The translations under genes and the position numbers were made by a program. A stretch of DNA of 64,000 nucleotides from Siphonobacter sp. SORGH_AS_0500 (GTDB taxonomy: Bacteria; Bacteroidota; Bacteroidia; Cytophagales; Spirosomataceae): assembly GCF_002838835.1 (NCBI RefSeq), contig NZ_NHPP01000001.1, forward strand, positions 62,001-126,000, given 5' to 3'. The notes under the pieces are model-generated. The model ran no database searches, had not been told where the DNA came from, and saw only the letters and a list, made by a program, of their open reading frames with translations. Positions 27,261-37,049 of the stretch are shown here, in pieces. Within the stretch, counting starts at the first letter, position 1. Each line of letters starts with the position of its first letter.

Positions 27261-28520
27261 ATGATTTTGAGTGAACAATCGCGTTTGAAGGATTTAAATG
27301 AGTATCAGATTTTAGACACTCCACCCGAGATTGCTTATGATGCCATTACCCGACTGGCTTCTGCTATTTGCGATACGCCTATCAGTTTAGTGACCTTAAT
27401 TGATCAAAATCGGCAATGGTTAAAGTCTAAAATAGGCGTTGATATCGACGAAATTCCCAGAGAAATAGCATTCTGTAATTATACCATACAGGAACCTTCG
27501 CACCCGTTGATTGTGGAAGATTCGGTATTGGATGTCCGCTTTTCAAATAGCCCTTTTGTTACGGGAGACCCTCACGTGCGGTTCTACGCCGGCGTGCCGC
27601 TGGTTTCCCCCAGAGGTCAGGCCATCGGAACCTTATGTGTGTTCGATCAGAGACCCAAACAATTGAGCCAGTTTCAAGTGGAAGCTCTACAGGATCTGGC
27701 GGCTCAGGTGGTATGGCTGTTCGAACTTCGACGATCCAGTCTGGAAAATATCAAAGCCAGAAATGAGTTGGCCGAACTTAATAAAAGCCTGCAACTGGCC
27801 AAAAGCCAGGCGGAGTTGGCCAGGGAAGACAAAGCCCGTTTTTTATCGACCATGAGTCACGAAATCCGAAACTCTTTGAATCCCATCATTGGTGCCTGTG
27901 ATCTGTTATTGATGGAAGATTTGAATGAAGAATCGAAAGAACTGGTCGATATTCTACAGTTTTCATCTCAGACGCTTCATACGCTACTCGACGATATTTT
28001 GGCTTATAGTAAACTGGAAGCCGGAAAAGTCGTGCTGGAAAAAATTCCTTTCGATTTAAAGAAAGTGGTGCATCGGGTGATTGATGCCTATCAGCCTTCA
28101 GCCCGGGGTAAAGCCATTGAGTTGAATCTGAAGGTGGACGGCAGTATTCCTCAAACCATCTACGGAGATCCGGGACGACTGGTGCAGGTACTGAACAACC
28201 TAATTTCAAATGCCATAAAATTCACGGAGAAAGGTCAGGTATCCTTACGTGTTTTTGCTACGCAGATTACGGAAAAATGGGTAACGACTCAGTTTGAAGT
28301 AGCAGATACCGGCATTGGTATGCCCCCCGAGTTTCTGGACCATCTTTTCGAAGAATTTACCCAGGCCACCCCTGAAACCAGCCGACTGTACCAGGGTTCG
28401 GGCCTGGGCTTATCCATTGTACGCTTGATTCTGTTGCAATACAAAAGCCAAATACAGGTGGAAAGCAGTCCGGGCAAGGGCACTTGCTTCAGATTTGCCA
28501 TCGACTTTTTGCTGTATTAA
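27261..28520 (+). CDS. GAF-domain sensor histidine kinase
   Basis: Cytoplasmic kinase of 419 residues without membrane segments. GAF domain (about 25-160), short coiled linker (165-190), HisKA with phospho-acceptor His200 in FLSTMSHEIRNSLNPI, and HATPase_c (about 305-418) with N-box LNNLISNAIKFT, G1 DTGIGM and G2 GSGLGLSI. There is no receiver domain and no response regulator next to it, so it is an orphan kinase, and its partner must be elsewhere. The stop overlaps the convergent CDF gene by four bases. Confidence 0.9.
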   Translation: MILSEQSRLKDLNEYQILDTPPEIAYDAITRLASAICDTPISLVTLIDQNRQWLKSKIGVDIDEIPREIAFCNYTIQEPSHPLIVEDSVLDVRFSNSPFVTGDPHVRFYAGVPLVSPRGQAIGTLCVFDQRPKQLSQFQVEALQDLAAQVVWLFELRRSSLENIKARNELAELNKSLQLAKSQAELAREDKARFLSTMSHEIRNSLNPIIGACDLLLMEDLNEESKELVDILQFSSQTLHTLLDDILAYSKLEAGKVVLEKIPFDLKKVVHRVIDAYQPSARGKAIELNLKVDGSIPQTIYGDPGRLVQVLNNLISNAIKFTEKGQVSLRVFATQITEKWVTTQFEVADTGIGMPPEFLDHLFEEFTQATPETSRLYQGSGLGLSIVRLILLQYKSQIQVESSPGKGTCFRFAIDFLLY

Positions 28521-29443
28521 TGATGGTGTGTATCCAGGCAGGGGTCGTCTGGCGTTTCCGTTTCCAGGGTGGCATGCTGTATGGAGAGGTGTTCGAGGGT
28601 ATGGCGGATCTCGTGCTTTAGCTTAAAGATTTCGGCAGAACTCAAATGCGAAGGAATAACCAAATGGGCGGTTAATGCGTTTTCTGTGGTACTCATCGCC
28701 CAAATGTGAATGTGATGCACGTCAAGGACGGAAGGGTATTGAAGAATCTGCTCTTTGATGGATTGCGTAGATAAAGTGGCCGGAACGCCGTCGAGCGACA
28801 GAATTAGACTATCCCGAAGCAAAGACCAGGTACTCCAGACCACCACCAGGGCGACGATGATCCCGAGAACAGGATCAAGCCAGTACCAGCCCGTTAGCGG
28901 CATAGCGATGCCTGCTGCCACTACCGCTGCGGATACCAAGGCATCGGCCAGCAGGTGGAGATAAGCCCCTTTGACATTAAGATCGTGCTCTTTCTGTCGA
29001 AAGAATAATAACGCTGTAAATGCGTTAATTCCAATACCGATACCAGCGACCAAGGCTATGGTATTTCCTGCCACAACGTGAGCGGACCATAATCGGTTGA
29101 AGGCCTCATACCCAATGCCACCCATGACTACGAGTAATAACACAGCATTGGCCAGAGAAACCAGAACGGTGCTTTTCTGATAGCCATAGGTAAAACGTTC
29201 GGTCGGTTTGGATTTGGCGAGACGAAACGCAAGCATGGCCAGCAATAAGCTGGCTACATCACTTAGGTTATGTCCGGCGTCGGTGAGTAAGGCCAGCGAA
29301 TCGGTATAAAAACCAGCGGCGGCTTCAACGATAACAAAGGTGGTATTGAGAATGATGCCAATGACAAAAGCACGATTTACTTCGGCAGGAGCATGGGAAT
29401 GATCGTGAGCGTGGGAGTGAGCCATAGGAATAAACGTTTTCAA
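28517..29443 (-). CDS. CDF cation efflux transporter (CzcD/ZitB-like)
   Basis: Inner-membrane metal/proton antiporter of 308 residues. A His-rich N-terminus (MAHSHAHDHSHAP) precedes six transmembrane helices. The metal site is visible as TDAGHNLSDVASLLLA in helix 2 and HLLADALVSAAVV in helix 5, followed by a cytoplasmic domain (about 215-300; HHIHIWAMSTTENALTAHLVI) and a His-rich tail. The histidine pattern suggests zinc export, with cobalt or cadmium possible. Start 29443 or, more naturally, the ATG at 29425 (MAHSHAH). Confidence 0.9.
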   Translation of the reverse strand: MKTFIPMAHSHAHDHSHAPAEVNRAFVIGIILNTTFVIVEAAAGFYTDSLALLTDAGHNLSDVASLLLAMLAFRLAKSKPTERFTYGYQKSTVLVSLANAVLLLVVMGGIGYEAFNRLWSAHVVAGNTIALVAGIGIGINAFTALLFFRQKEHDLNVKGAYLHLLADALVSAAVVAAGIAMPLTGWYWLDPVLGIIVALVVVWSTWSLLRDSLILSLDGVPATLSTQSIKEQILQYPSVLDVHHIHIWAMSTTENALTAHLVIPSHLSSAEIFKLKHEIRHTLEHLSIQHATLETETPDDPCLDTHHH

Positions 29444-29579
29444 TGGGCGTATAAGCTGGGCTCAAAAGTAGCCTGGCAAGTCATGCAACAGGGAATCAAT
29501 AACCAATTCATTGATAAATAATCGTTCATGCACTGATAAAGTCCGAATGATCGTTTCCATAAAACAGTCTGTTTACTTT

Positions 29580-29864
29580 ATGAAATCAATACTTACGCTG
29601 GCTTTTAGCCTGATTCTTACCGTACTGATGAGTTCTTGCTGGGCTCCGAAGTGTCCCATGAAAAGCTGTCACGTCAAAATGGAACATCGTCACGAAGGAA
29701 GAATTTATCGGGGAAGCTCTATCTTTTCCAGTCCTACGCATGGGTTTGCCTGGAAAATGAAAAATCGTAGGGGAGAGGCCGAAGAAAAATCGCTCTACCG
29801 GGATAACGAAGATCCGAAGACCAGGAAAAAATTCAAAAAGCTATTACCCTGGGAAAAAGTATAA
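29580..29864 (+). CDS. Small lipoprotein, family unknown
   Basis: Protein of 94 residues from the ATG at 29580: signal peptide with lipobox LMSSC (Cys about residue 20), then a Cys/His-rich start (CWAPKCPMKSCHVKMEHRHEGRIYRG) and a very basic C-terminus (KTRKKFKKLLPWEKV). Similar small lipoproteins occur in Cytophagales; function unknown. The longer frame from 29511 lacks coding character. The Cys/His cluster could bind metal, which would fit the neighbouring cation exporter (inference). Confidence 0.65.
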   Translation: MKSILTLAFSLILTVLMSSCWAPKCPMKSCHVKMEHRHEGRIYRGSSIFSSPTHGFAWKMKNRRGEAEEKSLYRDNEDPKTRKKFKKLLPWEKV

Positions 29865-30034
29865 AGCCGTACGGGTAAGGTCTAAAGCCCCGTTAAAGCA
29901 CTCCTATTCACGTCAAAAGCCGAATGAATTTCTGGCTGACTGAGTATGAGTGCTTTTCTGTTCCGTTCGTAGGGAGTAACCGCAAAATCCAATAATCCGT
30001 TGGCAAAGTTAGGTGTCCTTTTCTTGGGAAAATC

Positions 30035-30066
30035 TTTGAAAAAACGGTAAAAAATCAGTATTTTTG
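30035..30066 (+). promoter_or_regulatory. Promoter of gyrA
   Basis: TTTG at 30035-30038, 20 bases, TATTTTTG at 30059-30066. Full match to the Bacteroidota consensus, 58 bases before the start. Confidence 0.75.
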
Positions 30067-30123
30067 GTACTTCTAATAATAATGATTCCCTCGTAAATCG
30101 GGAAATTCTGCAATTGATTTAAA

Positions 30124-32769
30124 ATGGCTGAAACTACAGAAGACCATCTGCCCGAAGACAATAGTAACTCTGGAAATATCATTCCCATTAACATTGAGGA
30201 CGAAATGCGTGGAGCCTACATCGACTATTCGATGTCGGTTATCGTATCGCGTGCCTTGCCTGATGTGCGTGACGGTCTGAAGCCCGTTCACCGTCGGGTT
30301 TTGTTTGGAATGGACGAGTTGGGCGTTAACTACAACCGCGGATATAAGAAGTCAGCCCGTATCGTTGGAGAAGTGTTAGGTAAGTATCACCCCCACGGTG
30401 ATTCTTCCGTTTATGATACCATGGTACGTATGGCCCAGGACTGGTCCCTGCGTTACCCCTTAGTGGACGGTCAGGGTAACTTTGGTTCGATTGACGGCGA
30501 TTCTCCCGCAGCCATGCGTTACACGGAGGCTCGTCTGAAGCGTATTGCTGAAGAATTACTGGCCGATTTAGGTAAAGAAACCGTTGACTTTCAGAACAAC
30601 TTCGATGATTCGCTGAAGGAGCCAACGGTTATGCCCGCAAAATTACCCAACTTGTTGCTGAACGGTTCGGCGGGTATTGCGGTGGGTATGGCCACCAACA
30701 TGGCTCCTCATAACCTGACGGAGGTAGTGGATGGTATTGCCGCGTATCTGGATAATGCGGACATTACGATTCCTGAGTTAATGCAGCATATCAAAGGTCC
30801 TGATTTCCCCACGGGCGGGACGATCTACGGTTTGACGGGTATCAAGAATGCCTTTGAAACGGGTCGTGGTCGCGTAGTGGTACGGGCGAATGCTACATTC
30901 GAGCAGACTAAAACGGGTAAGGACCAGATCGTTATTACCGACATGCCTTATCAGGTGAATAAGGCGACACTTCAGGAAAAAATTGCTGAACTGGTTGAAG
31001 ACAAGAAACTCGAAGGCATCTCCGCTATTCGGGATGAAAGCTCCAACCGGGAAGGTATTCGTTTGGTTATCGAACTCAAACGCGATGCCGTTCCTAATGT
31101 GGTCCTGAATAACCTGTATAAACATACGCCCCTTCAAACGGCATTCAGCGTAAACAACGTGGCCCTGGTTAAAGGTCGCCCGATGACGCTGAATCTGAAG
31201 GACATGATTCGCTATTACGTTGAGCACCGTCTGGATGTAATTGTGCGTCGGACGCGGTATGACTTACGCGAAGCCCGCAAACGGGCTCACATTCTGGAAG
31301 GCTTGCTGGTCGCTCTGGATCACCTCGATGCCGTGATAGCTCTGATTCGTGGCTCACGAGACCCGGAAGTGGCGAAGGCTGGTTTGATGAATGGTTCGTT
31401 CATGACGCCAGATCAACGCAAGAAGTTTCTGGAAAACCCGAATCGTTCGTTACAGATCGTCGATACCTTCAAAAACGAAGAAGGTTCCGAACTGATTCTG
31501 AGTGAAGCTCAGGCGAAAGCGATTCTGGAAATGCGTCTGCAACGTCTGACGGGTCTGGAGCGGGATAAAATCATGGAAGAATACAATGAGTTAATGAAAC
31601 TCATTGCTGATCTGGAAGATATCCTGGCTCGTACCGAACGTCAGTATCAAATCATTAAGGATGATTTAGCGGAATTAAAAGCCCGTTACGGTGACGATCG
31701 GCGGACGCAGATTTCTCACGCGGACGACGAGTTATCAATTGAAGATATGATTGCCGATGAAGAAATGCTGATTACCGTTTCTTCACAAGGATACATCAAA
31801 CGGACGCCATTGGCTGAATACCGCACCCAAAGCCGCGGCGGCGTAGGAGCGAGAGGAGTGAAAACGAAAGATGACGATTTCACCGAACACCTCTTTACGG
31901 CCACTATGCACAATTACCTGTTGTTCTTTACGGATACGGGTAAATGCTTCTGGTTACGGGTATTCAACGTTCCTGAAGGAAATAAGACGGCAAAAGGTCG
32001 TCCGATTCAAAACTTGCTGAACATCGAATCCGGTGATCACATTCGTGCCGTGATTAACGTGAAGACGCTGACGGACCCTGATTACGTAAACAATAACTTC
32101 ATTGTGATGTGTACGGAACAGGGAACGGTGAAGAAAACTTCGCTGGAAGCTTACTCGCGTCCGCGTCAGAATGGGATCATTGCCGTAAATATCAATGAAG
32201 GTGATCGCCTGCTGGACGTAGCTCTGACGAATGGTAACAACGAAATTATCATTGCCGTAGATGCAGGTCGTGCGGTTCGTTTTAACGAAGGTAAAGTTCG
32301 TCCGATGGGCCGGACTGCCACGGGTGTCAAGGGTGTCGAATTGGCAGATGATGAAAAAGTGATTGGAATGGTTTGTGTGGTGGATCCCGCGACGGCTCAG
32401 TTACTCGTTGTATCGGAACAGGGCTACGGAAAACGTTCCGACATTGAAGATTATCGCCTGACGAACCGGGGTGCCAAAGGCGTTACTACGCTGAAAGTAA
32501 CCGATAAAACCGGTAAGCTGGTGGCTATTAAACAAGTGACTGATAATGACGATTTAATGATCATTAACCGCTCAGGAATTGCGATTCGTTTTGCCGTAGC
32601 CGATCTACGGGTAATGGGACGAAATACGCAGGGTGTTCGACTGATCAGTTTACGTAATGGGGATGAGATTTCATCCATTACCAAGATTGAGAATGAAGAG
32701 CTGCTGGAGGTGACAGGGCAGGAGGGGGAACAGCCTACTACGCCGCCTGAAGCACCTGCTGAGGCATGA
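30124..32769 (+). CDS. gyrA: DNA gyrase subunit A
   Basis: Breakage-rejoining subunit of the type II topoisomerase that introduces negative supercoils. Protein of 881 residues. Catalytic Tyr133 lies in [10 protein letters not shown]; the quinolone region reads [10 protein letters not shown], with Ser94 and Asp98 at the positions of E. coli Ser83 and Asp87, the susceptible-type residues. A C-terminal beta-pinwheel (about 540-850) has repeated strands and a GyrA-box-like segment ([13 protein letters not shown]), followed by an acidic, Pro-rich tail. Own promoter at 30035-30066. Confidence 0.96.
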   Translation: MAETTEDHLPEDNSNSGNIIPINIEDEMRGAYIDYSMSVIVSRALPDVRDGLKPVHRRVLFGMDELGVNYNRGYKKSARIVGEVLGKYHPHGDSSVYDTMVRMAQDWSLRYPLVDGQGNFGSIDGDSPAAMRYTEARLKRIAEELLADLGKETVDFQNNFDDSLKEPTVMPAKLPNLLLNGSAGIAVGMATNMAPHNLTEVVDGIAAYLDNADITIPELMQHIKGPDFPTGGTIYGLTGIKNAFETGRGRVVVRANATFEQTKTGKDQIVITDMPYQVNKATLQEKIAELVEDKKLEGISAIRDESSNREGIRLVIELKRDAVPNVVLNNLYKHTPLQTAFSVNNVALVKGRPMTLNLKDMIRYYVEHRLDVIVRRTRYDLREARKRAHILEGLLVALDHLDAVIALIRGSRDPEVAKAGLMNGSFMTPDQRKKFLENPNRSLQIVDTFKNEEGSELILSEAQAKAILEMRLQRLTGLERDKIMEEYNELMKLIADLEDILARTERQYQIIKDDLAELKARYGDDRRTQISHADDELSIEDMIADEEMLITVSSQGYIKRTPLAEYRTQSRGGVGARGVKTKDDDFTEHLFTATMHNYLLFFTDTGKCFWLRVFNVPEGNKTAKGRPIQNLLNIESGDHIRAVINVKTLTDPDYVNNNFIVMCTEQGTVKKTSLEAYSRPRQNGIIAVNINEGDRLLDVALTNGNNEIIIAVDAGRAVRFNEGKVRPMGRTATGVKGVELADDEKVIGMVCVVDPATAQLLVVSEQGYGKRSDIEDYRLTNRGAKGVTTLKVTDKTGKLVAIKQVTDNDDLMIINRSGIAIRFAVADLRVMGRNTQGVRLISLRNGDEISSITKIENEELLEVTGQEGEQPTTPPEAPAEA

Positions 32770-32778
32770 TTTTTTAAG

Positions 32779-32819
32779 CCTTGAAGATTTTTAAAGTCTT
32801 CAAGGTCTTTCTTTTTGTT
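32779..32819 (+). terminator. Terminator of gyrA
   Basis: Stem CCTTGAAGA/TCTTCAAGG followed by a T-rich tail 10 bases after the stop. Confidence 0.65.
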
Positions 32820-32936
32820 TACGATTAAAAGACTACAGAAATAAAGTCTTGTCAAACAAATCAATTAAAAGTACGTTTTCCGTATATCAGGAAAAGTACT
32901 TACTTCGCATAGTAACTAAACCAAAATAGTAGTACA

Positions 32937-34409
32937 ATGAATAAACTCATTCTTCCGGCCTTATTAGGCCTGTTATCAGCATCCGCTTATGGCCAGAACA
33001 GTGCTTTGGCAGCGTTAGAAAGCGGAAAGCTCGACAAGGCAAAGGAGGAGATCGATAAAGCAGTTCAGGATGCCAAGTCAGGAGCAAAACCAAAGACGTG
33101 GTTAGTGAAAGGCCAGGTTTATGAAGCTCTCTCAACAGATCAGAAATTAGCGGGTCTTGATTCCATGTCTTCGCTGGCTGCTTACGATGCTTACAAAAAA
33201 GCAGTGGAGCTGGACACGAAAGATGGAAAACAGGGTAGTACTGCGAAAGATGCCCAGAAAGCAATCACGCAGGCACCGGATTCGAAGGATAAAGTTCGTC
33301 TTTACTATGGCTTGATTGGACAGGGAAATGCAAAATATCAGAACAAGAATTTTCCTGACGCTCTGAAACTTCTCAAGACAGCGATGGTCGTAGATCCTAA
33401 GGATACCACGGCTGCCATGTTTACGGGTATTGTGGCTCAACAAACGGGCGATAATGCCACGGCTAAGGAAGGCTTTGGCAAGTACCTGGAATTGGGTGGT
33501 AAAGATCCCGTTATTTTTTACACTTTGTCTAACATCTATCGTACTGAAAAGAACGATGATGAGGCGGTCAAAGTCTTAGATAAAGGGATTGCGGTTAACC
33601 CCGACAGCAAGGATCTTAAAAACGAAAAGATCAACATTTATCTGCAATCAGGTAATACGCACAAAGCGATCGATGATTTGAAGGCGTTAGTTGAGAAAGA
33701 TCCCAACAACACGCAGAACATCGTTAACCTGGCCATTCTGTATGACAATGCCGCACAGAATACGCAGGAAGAACTGAAAAAGTATGCATCAGAAGCCAGA
33801 AAAGGCGGAGACGCTGACAAAGCAGTAAAAACGGCTGAAGCGGATGTGAAACTGTATCAGGATGAGGTAACTCGTTTGACGGCTGCTCTGAAGAAAAAAC
33901 CAACGGACAAAGAATTAAAGCGTCAGTTGGGTGAAGTAAAATCAAAATTCGAATCAGCGAAGACTGCTTTAGCTTCAGCGACTCAGGCAAAGGCTGCTTC
34001 TGATCAGCAGAATTCTGGTAAAGCAGCCGAAGCTCAGGCGAAAGTTGCTGAACTGACGAAAAAACTGGAAGAGGAAAAAAGTGCGGCTAAGGCTGGCTAC
34101 GAGAAAGTTCTTCAGATCGAGCCTAATAACTACGATGCCAACTATAACATGGGCGTTTATTATTTCAACGAAGGTGTTATGGTGAAAAGCAAAGTAGACG
34201 CGATGGACATGAACACCTATAACAAAGAAGGTAAAGCGGTTGAACAGGAAACGGTAGCTAAATTCAAGCAGTCATTACCATACTTTGAAAAAGCATGGTC
34301 ATTGAAGCAGGAAGAAGCTCTGAAAAATAACTTGTCTCAAACGTATACCATTCTTAAGACGTTAGAGAAAACAGACGCTTACGATTCAAAACTTGCAGCG
34401 TTACAGTAG
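32937..34409 (+). CDS. TPR-repeat secreted protein
   Basis: Protein of 490 residues with a signal peptide (LLGLLSASAYGQ) and TPR helices through about 20-300 (for example YGLIGQGNAKYQNKNFPDALKLLKTAMVVDPKD). A Lys/Ala/Glu-rich coiled coil (about 290-375) is followed by a last TPR (GYEKVLQIEPNNYDANYNMGVYYFNEGV) and a C-terminal pair. It is periplasmic by inference. Homologues directly after gyrA are known in Cytophagales; their role is undefined, probably protein-protein scaffolding. Separate from gyrA by a weak terminator. Confidence 0.8.
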   Translation: MNKLILPALLGLLSASAYGQNSALAALESGKLDKAKEEIDKAVQDAKSGAKPKTWLVKGQVYEALSTDQKLAGLDSMSSLAAYDAYKKAVELDTKDGKQGSTAKDAQKAITQAPDSKDKVRLYYGLIGQGNAKYQNKNFPDALKLLKTAMVVDPKDTTAAMFTGIVAQQTGDNATAKEGFGKYLELGGKDPVIFYTLSNIYRTEKNDDEAVKVLDKGIAVNPDSKDLKNEKINIYLQSGNTHKAIDDLKALVEKDPNNTQNIVNLAILYDNAAQNTQEELKKYASEARKGGDADKAVKTAEADVKLYQDEVTRLTAALKKKPTDKELKRQLGEVKSKFESAKTALASATQAKAASDQQNSGKAAEAQAKVAELTKKLEEEKSAAKAGYEKVLQIEPNNYDANYNMGVYYFNEGVMVKSKVDAMDMNTYNKEGKAVEQETVAKFKQSLPYFEKAWSLKQEEALKNNLSQTYTILKTLEKTDAYDSKLAALQ

Positions 34410-34431
34410 CAAATTTGAGTTGGTGTAGTAT

Positions 34432-34470
34432 AAAAAAGTCTCTGCGAGAATCTCGCAGAGACTTTTTTTG
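34432..34470 (+). terminator. Terminator of TPR gene
   Basis: Stem AAAAAAGTCTCTGCGAGA with full complement and T7. Confidence 0.92.
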
Positions 34471-34690
34471 TGGAGTTTAGCTACAGCCATAGAATTCTCA
34501 AAAACTTCATGTAGGGTGGATATTGGATTTAATTACTTAACATAATATAAATTATATAACATATATAAATAGCTGATTTACAGGAGTAACGGTACGAATT
34601 TACGGAGCTATGAAATGTATTTCATCCCTATACTGATTATAGATGGATCAATAATTTAGCAGATTACAATGAATCAACCATCAAATCAAA

Positions 34691-35266
34691 ATGAGAAAAT
34701 TAATTCTACAGGAATGGATTTCACTGGACGGTTTTGCGGCTGATGAAAACGGTCAGACGGATTTCTTTAATAAGCCTGAGTATAACGAAGAATCCGAGGA
34801 TGATGTGCTGGATTTCATGGGCACCATCGATGCCATCCTGTTGGGCTCCCGAACGTATCGCATGTTCGTGGAGTATTGGCCAACGGTAACCACTGAGGTT
34901 GAAACCATAGCTGACAAATTAAATGAAACGCCGAAGATTGTATTCTCACGCATGGTGGATCATGTTCCCTGGGGAAAATGGAACGATGCCAGGATTGTCA
35001 ACAGAAATGCCGTTGAAGAAGTCACACGGCTTAAAAATAAGTCTGGACTGGACATGGTGCTTTGGGGAAGCCTTTCACTAGCACAATCGCTGTTACGAGC
35101 AGAATTGATCGATGAAATTCAGTTGCGGGTATGTCCCGTTATTCTGGGTAAAGGCAAACGGCTCTTTTCCGAAGAAATGAAGCATCTGGAATTAGAGCTA
35201 CTGGAAACGCAATCTTTTAAGTCTGGGTTGGTCTTTTTAAAATACCAGCCTATTTATACAAGTTAA
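34691..35266 (+). CDS. RibD C-terminal/DHFR-like reductase family protein
   Basis: Protein of 191 residues of the dihydrofolate-reductase-like family related to the reductase domain of RibD. Features: the N-terminal strand MRKLILQEWISLDGFAADENGQTDFF, the ILLGSRTYRMFVEYWP turn, KIVFSRMVDHVPWGKWNDARIV and the LWGSLSLAQSLLRAELIDEIQLRVCPVILGKGKRLF motif. Stand-alone members bind NADPH, but their substrates are mostly unknown. They are not the thymidylate-pathway DHFR. It is convergent with the MazG-like gene across a strong hairpin. Confidence 0.85.
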   Translation: MRKLILQEWISLDGFAADENGQTDFFNKPEYNEESEDDVLDFMGTIDAILLGSRTYRMFVEYWPTVTTEVETIADKLNETPKIVFSRMVDHVPWGKWNDARIVNRNAVEEVTRLKNKSGLDMVLWGSLSLAQSLLRAELIDEIQLRVCPVILGKGKRLFSEEMKHLELELLETQSFKSGLVFLKYQPIYTS

Positions 35267-35274
35267 TTTTTGGA

Positions 35275-35308
35275 GAGCAGGCTTCGTGAAGAGCTCCGAA
35301 GCCTGCTC
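35275..35308. terminator. Bidirectional hairpin terminator
   Basis: Perfect 12-bp stem GAGCAGGCTTCG/CGAAGCCTGCTC with a 10-base loop between two convergent genes. Confidence 0.75.
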
Positions 35309-35312
35309 TGGA

Positions 35313-35783
35313 CTAGGATTGTAAAATAGATGCCAAATCCGCCGGTGAATAGTTGACCGACTTGAGCGTTTTATGGTCAGATTTGCGATATACGAGCCAT
35401 TTACCGTTGTCTTCATGATAGGACGCTTCCGTGCCATCTTTCGCCAGATAGAAGGCAACCGTGGCCTGTGCTTCGGCCTCAGTAGAGCAGGCTTTGCTCA
35501 TATTAGAACGATGCACCTCGTTGAATAGGTCAACAAACTTCTCTCCCAGACCAAATTCAAGCACCGCTCCAGACAGAACATATTGAAGGTCACAGAGAGC
35601 GTCCGCTACGCCAATCAAATCATTTGCTTCCACCGCTTCCTGAAATTCCTTCAGTTCTTCCGCCAGTAAAGCATACCGTAATTTCGATCTGTTCTCACTG
35701 GGTATTTGTGGATCAGATAAGACAGGAGCATGAAAAGTATGATGAAATTCAGCTACTTGTTGAAGAGAATTAAGTTGATCCAT
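35313..35783 (-). CDS. MazG/PRA-PH-like nucleotide pyrophosphohydrolase
   Basis: Protein of 156 residues. All-alpha NTP-pyrophosphohydrolase fold (about 25-105): metal-binding acidic motif LLAEELKEFQEAVEANDLIGVADALCDLQYVLSGAVLEFG, with EExxE and the later ExxD-type motif, and FVDLFNEVHRSNMSK. The C-terminus (about 105-156) is a small beta-rich extension. Such enzymes hydrolyse non-canonical nucleoside triphosphates or phosphoribosyl-ATP; without hisI fused or near it, house-cleaning is the likelier role. Confidence 0.8.
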   Translation of the reverse strand: MDQLNSLQQVAEFHHTFHAPVLSDPQIPSENRSKLRYALLAEELKEFQEAVEANDLIGVADALCDLQYVLSGAVLEFGLGEKFVDLFNEVHRSNMSKACSTEAEAQATVAFYLAKDGTEASYHEDNGKWLVYRKSDHKTLKSVNYSPADLASILQS

Positions 35784-36126
35784 AGTGTATAATAACGTAC
35801 TTTATGTTTAATAGAAAGAAAAAACACGTAGAAGAATCCCAGGTCAGGATACAAAATCTAAGCAAATATAAGCCTCACTCCCGCCCTTTTAAAGGTTAAT
35901 TCTACCACAGGGTTTTGTTTCACGCCCGACTGGTAGCTAACTCTTTCACAATGAACAAATTAATATCCACGTGAAACATTAACTTTTAGAATATTAATAA
36001 ATAGTTGAAAAATAGGTCCTTATAGGTCTCCTTCTCAATAATTAGTTGGTAGTGAAGCCTCAACGATTGCCAGCGTTATACCAGGGATTGTTATTCGGAT
36101 TAGTAGAATGCTGAGACTGAAATGGT
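35784..36126. other. Gap with no gene recognised
   Basis: No coding character on either strand. It includes AT-rich DNA near 35960-36030 and leads into the degraded segment 36127-36506. Confidence 0.4.
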
Positions 36127-36321
36127 TTATGAAGGAACGCCGCAGTTGGCCTTTTCGTTTTTGAAATCCTTGCTGTCTTGGTTAATCGCAAGTCTTTTCT
36201 CTAAGCCTTTGTCTTCCTTTGAATGGATGTGACCTGGAGGAATCCGATAGTAATTAAAGATGTAGCCGTCTTGCCCTATATTTGAAACGTAAGCGATGCA
36301 ATGGTCTTTCGCAAGAATTGC
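36127..36321 (-). pseudogene. C-terminal remnant of an unknown gene
   Basis: On the minus strand an open segment of about 64 codons, with no start codon, reads as coding-like protein: IAYVSNIGQDGYIFNYYRIPP, then GHIHSKEDKGLEKRLAIN, then a Lys/Asp-rich end, closed by TAA at 36127-36129. An in-frame TAG at 36322-36324 precedes it, and the frame stays open upstream for about 20 codons before the next stop. I do not recognise the family. Composition and the lack of a start suggest the tail of a decayed gene. Confidence 0.35.
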
Positions 36322-36356
36322 CTATATGCTTTTTCGTTGCCCTATGAATCTTGTGA

Positions 36357-36506
36357 ATCGGTCATCGGCAAAGTGATTGGGAAATACTTAATGGTATGAA
36401 AATAGTAACTGTAAAGAGACGGTTAGTAGGAAGGATCGAATCAGGGTATCTAAATCTCGCCACCGAGTCCGATCAAACTATTCTCAAAATGATCGTTGAA
36501 GCGTAG
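36357..36506 (+). pseudogene. Possible degraded transposase fragment
   Basis: A plus-strand segment of 49 codons after an in-frame TGA reads IGHRQSDWEILNGMKIVTVK, then RRLVGRIESGYLN and DQTILKMIVEA before TAG. Its layout recalls the start of the DDE domain of IS30-family transposases (IGHWEGD..., IVTLVERKS..., IIEAL), but the first acidic residue is displaced and identity is low. If real, it is a fragment of about 50 residues without terminal repeats. Confidence 0.25.
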
Positions 36507-36609
36507 CCTCATGACCCAACCTAGTATGCACTCAAGTACGTTATTGAATGATTATTCATTCGTATATGGGGGAATATAAATGTGTGGAAAGAATCATTAT
36601 GCTTACTTA

Positions 36610-37041
36610 TTAAAAAACCTCCTGCCAGGTTTGATCGGAATAGAAGACAATCATTTTAACGACGTGTTTATTCTCAAAAGAGGCTTTTTCATGAGCCTGA
36701 GAATACGCCAGATCGGGTCTTTGTCCTACTCCATTTTTTCTAGCGAAATCTGAGGACTTAACCTGCGGCTGCATTTCGTTAACAATAGGCTGACTATAAG
36801 CGGATTTAGGGTGCGAAAAGCCATTTGATTTAATGACCGTCGGATTTTCATCACAAAGCCATTCATAGGTGATTTCAGGGAATTGCTTCACGATTTTGCG
36901 AGCAATATCCATGCTGAGCCGATTTCGGCCTGAAAGTATATGAGAAATGCTGGATCTTGGAATGCCAATAGAGTCTGCAAATTGTGCAGCAGTTAAGTCG
37001 TTGGATTCTAGCAGGTAAATTACTTTTTCTTTATCAGTCAT
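36610..37041 (-). CDS. XRE-family HTH transcriptional regulator
   Basis: Protein of 143 residues. N-terminal Cro/C1-type helix-turn-helix (about 1-65): LTAAQFADSIGIPRSSISHILSGRNRLSMDIARKIVKQFP, then YEWLCDENP. The middle (about 70-115) is low-complexity, and the C-terminus KHVVKMIVFYSDQTWQEVF is a conserved-looking short strand/helix, possibly for dimerisation. It is unlike a phage repressor with a protease domain. Its promoter (TTG-N20-TACATTTG, minus strand, 37077-37107) is overlaid by copies of TTTAC-N4-GTAAA, so autoregulation is strongly suggested. Whether this protein binds those sites is inference. Confidence 0.85.
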   Translation of the reverse strand: MTDKEKVIYLLESNDLTAAQFADSIGIPRSSISHILSGRNRLSMDIARKIVKQFPEITYEWLCDENPTVIKSNGFSHPKSAYSQPIVNEMQPQVKSSDFARKNGVGQRPDLAYSQAHEKASFENKHVVKMIVFYSDQTWQEVF

Positions 37042-37049
37042 AGTGGCTA

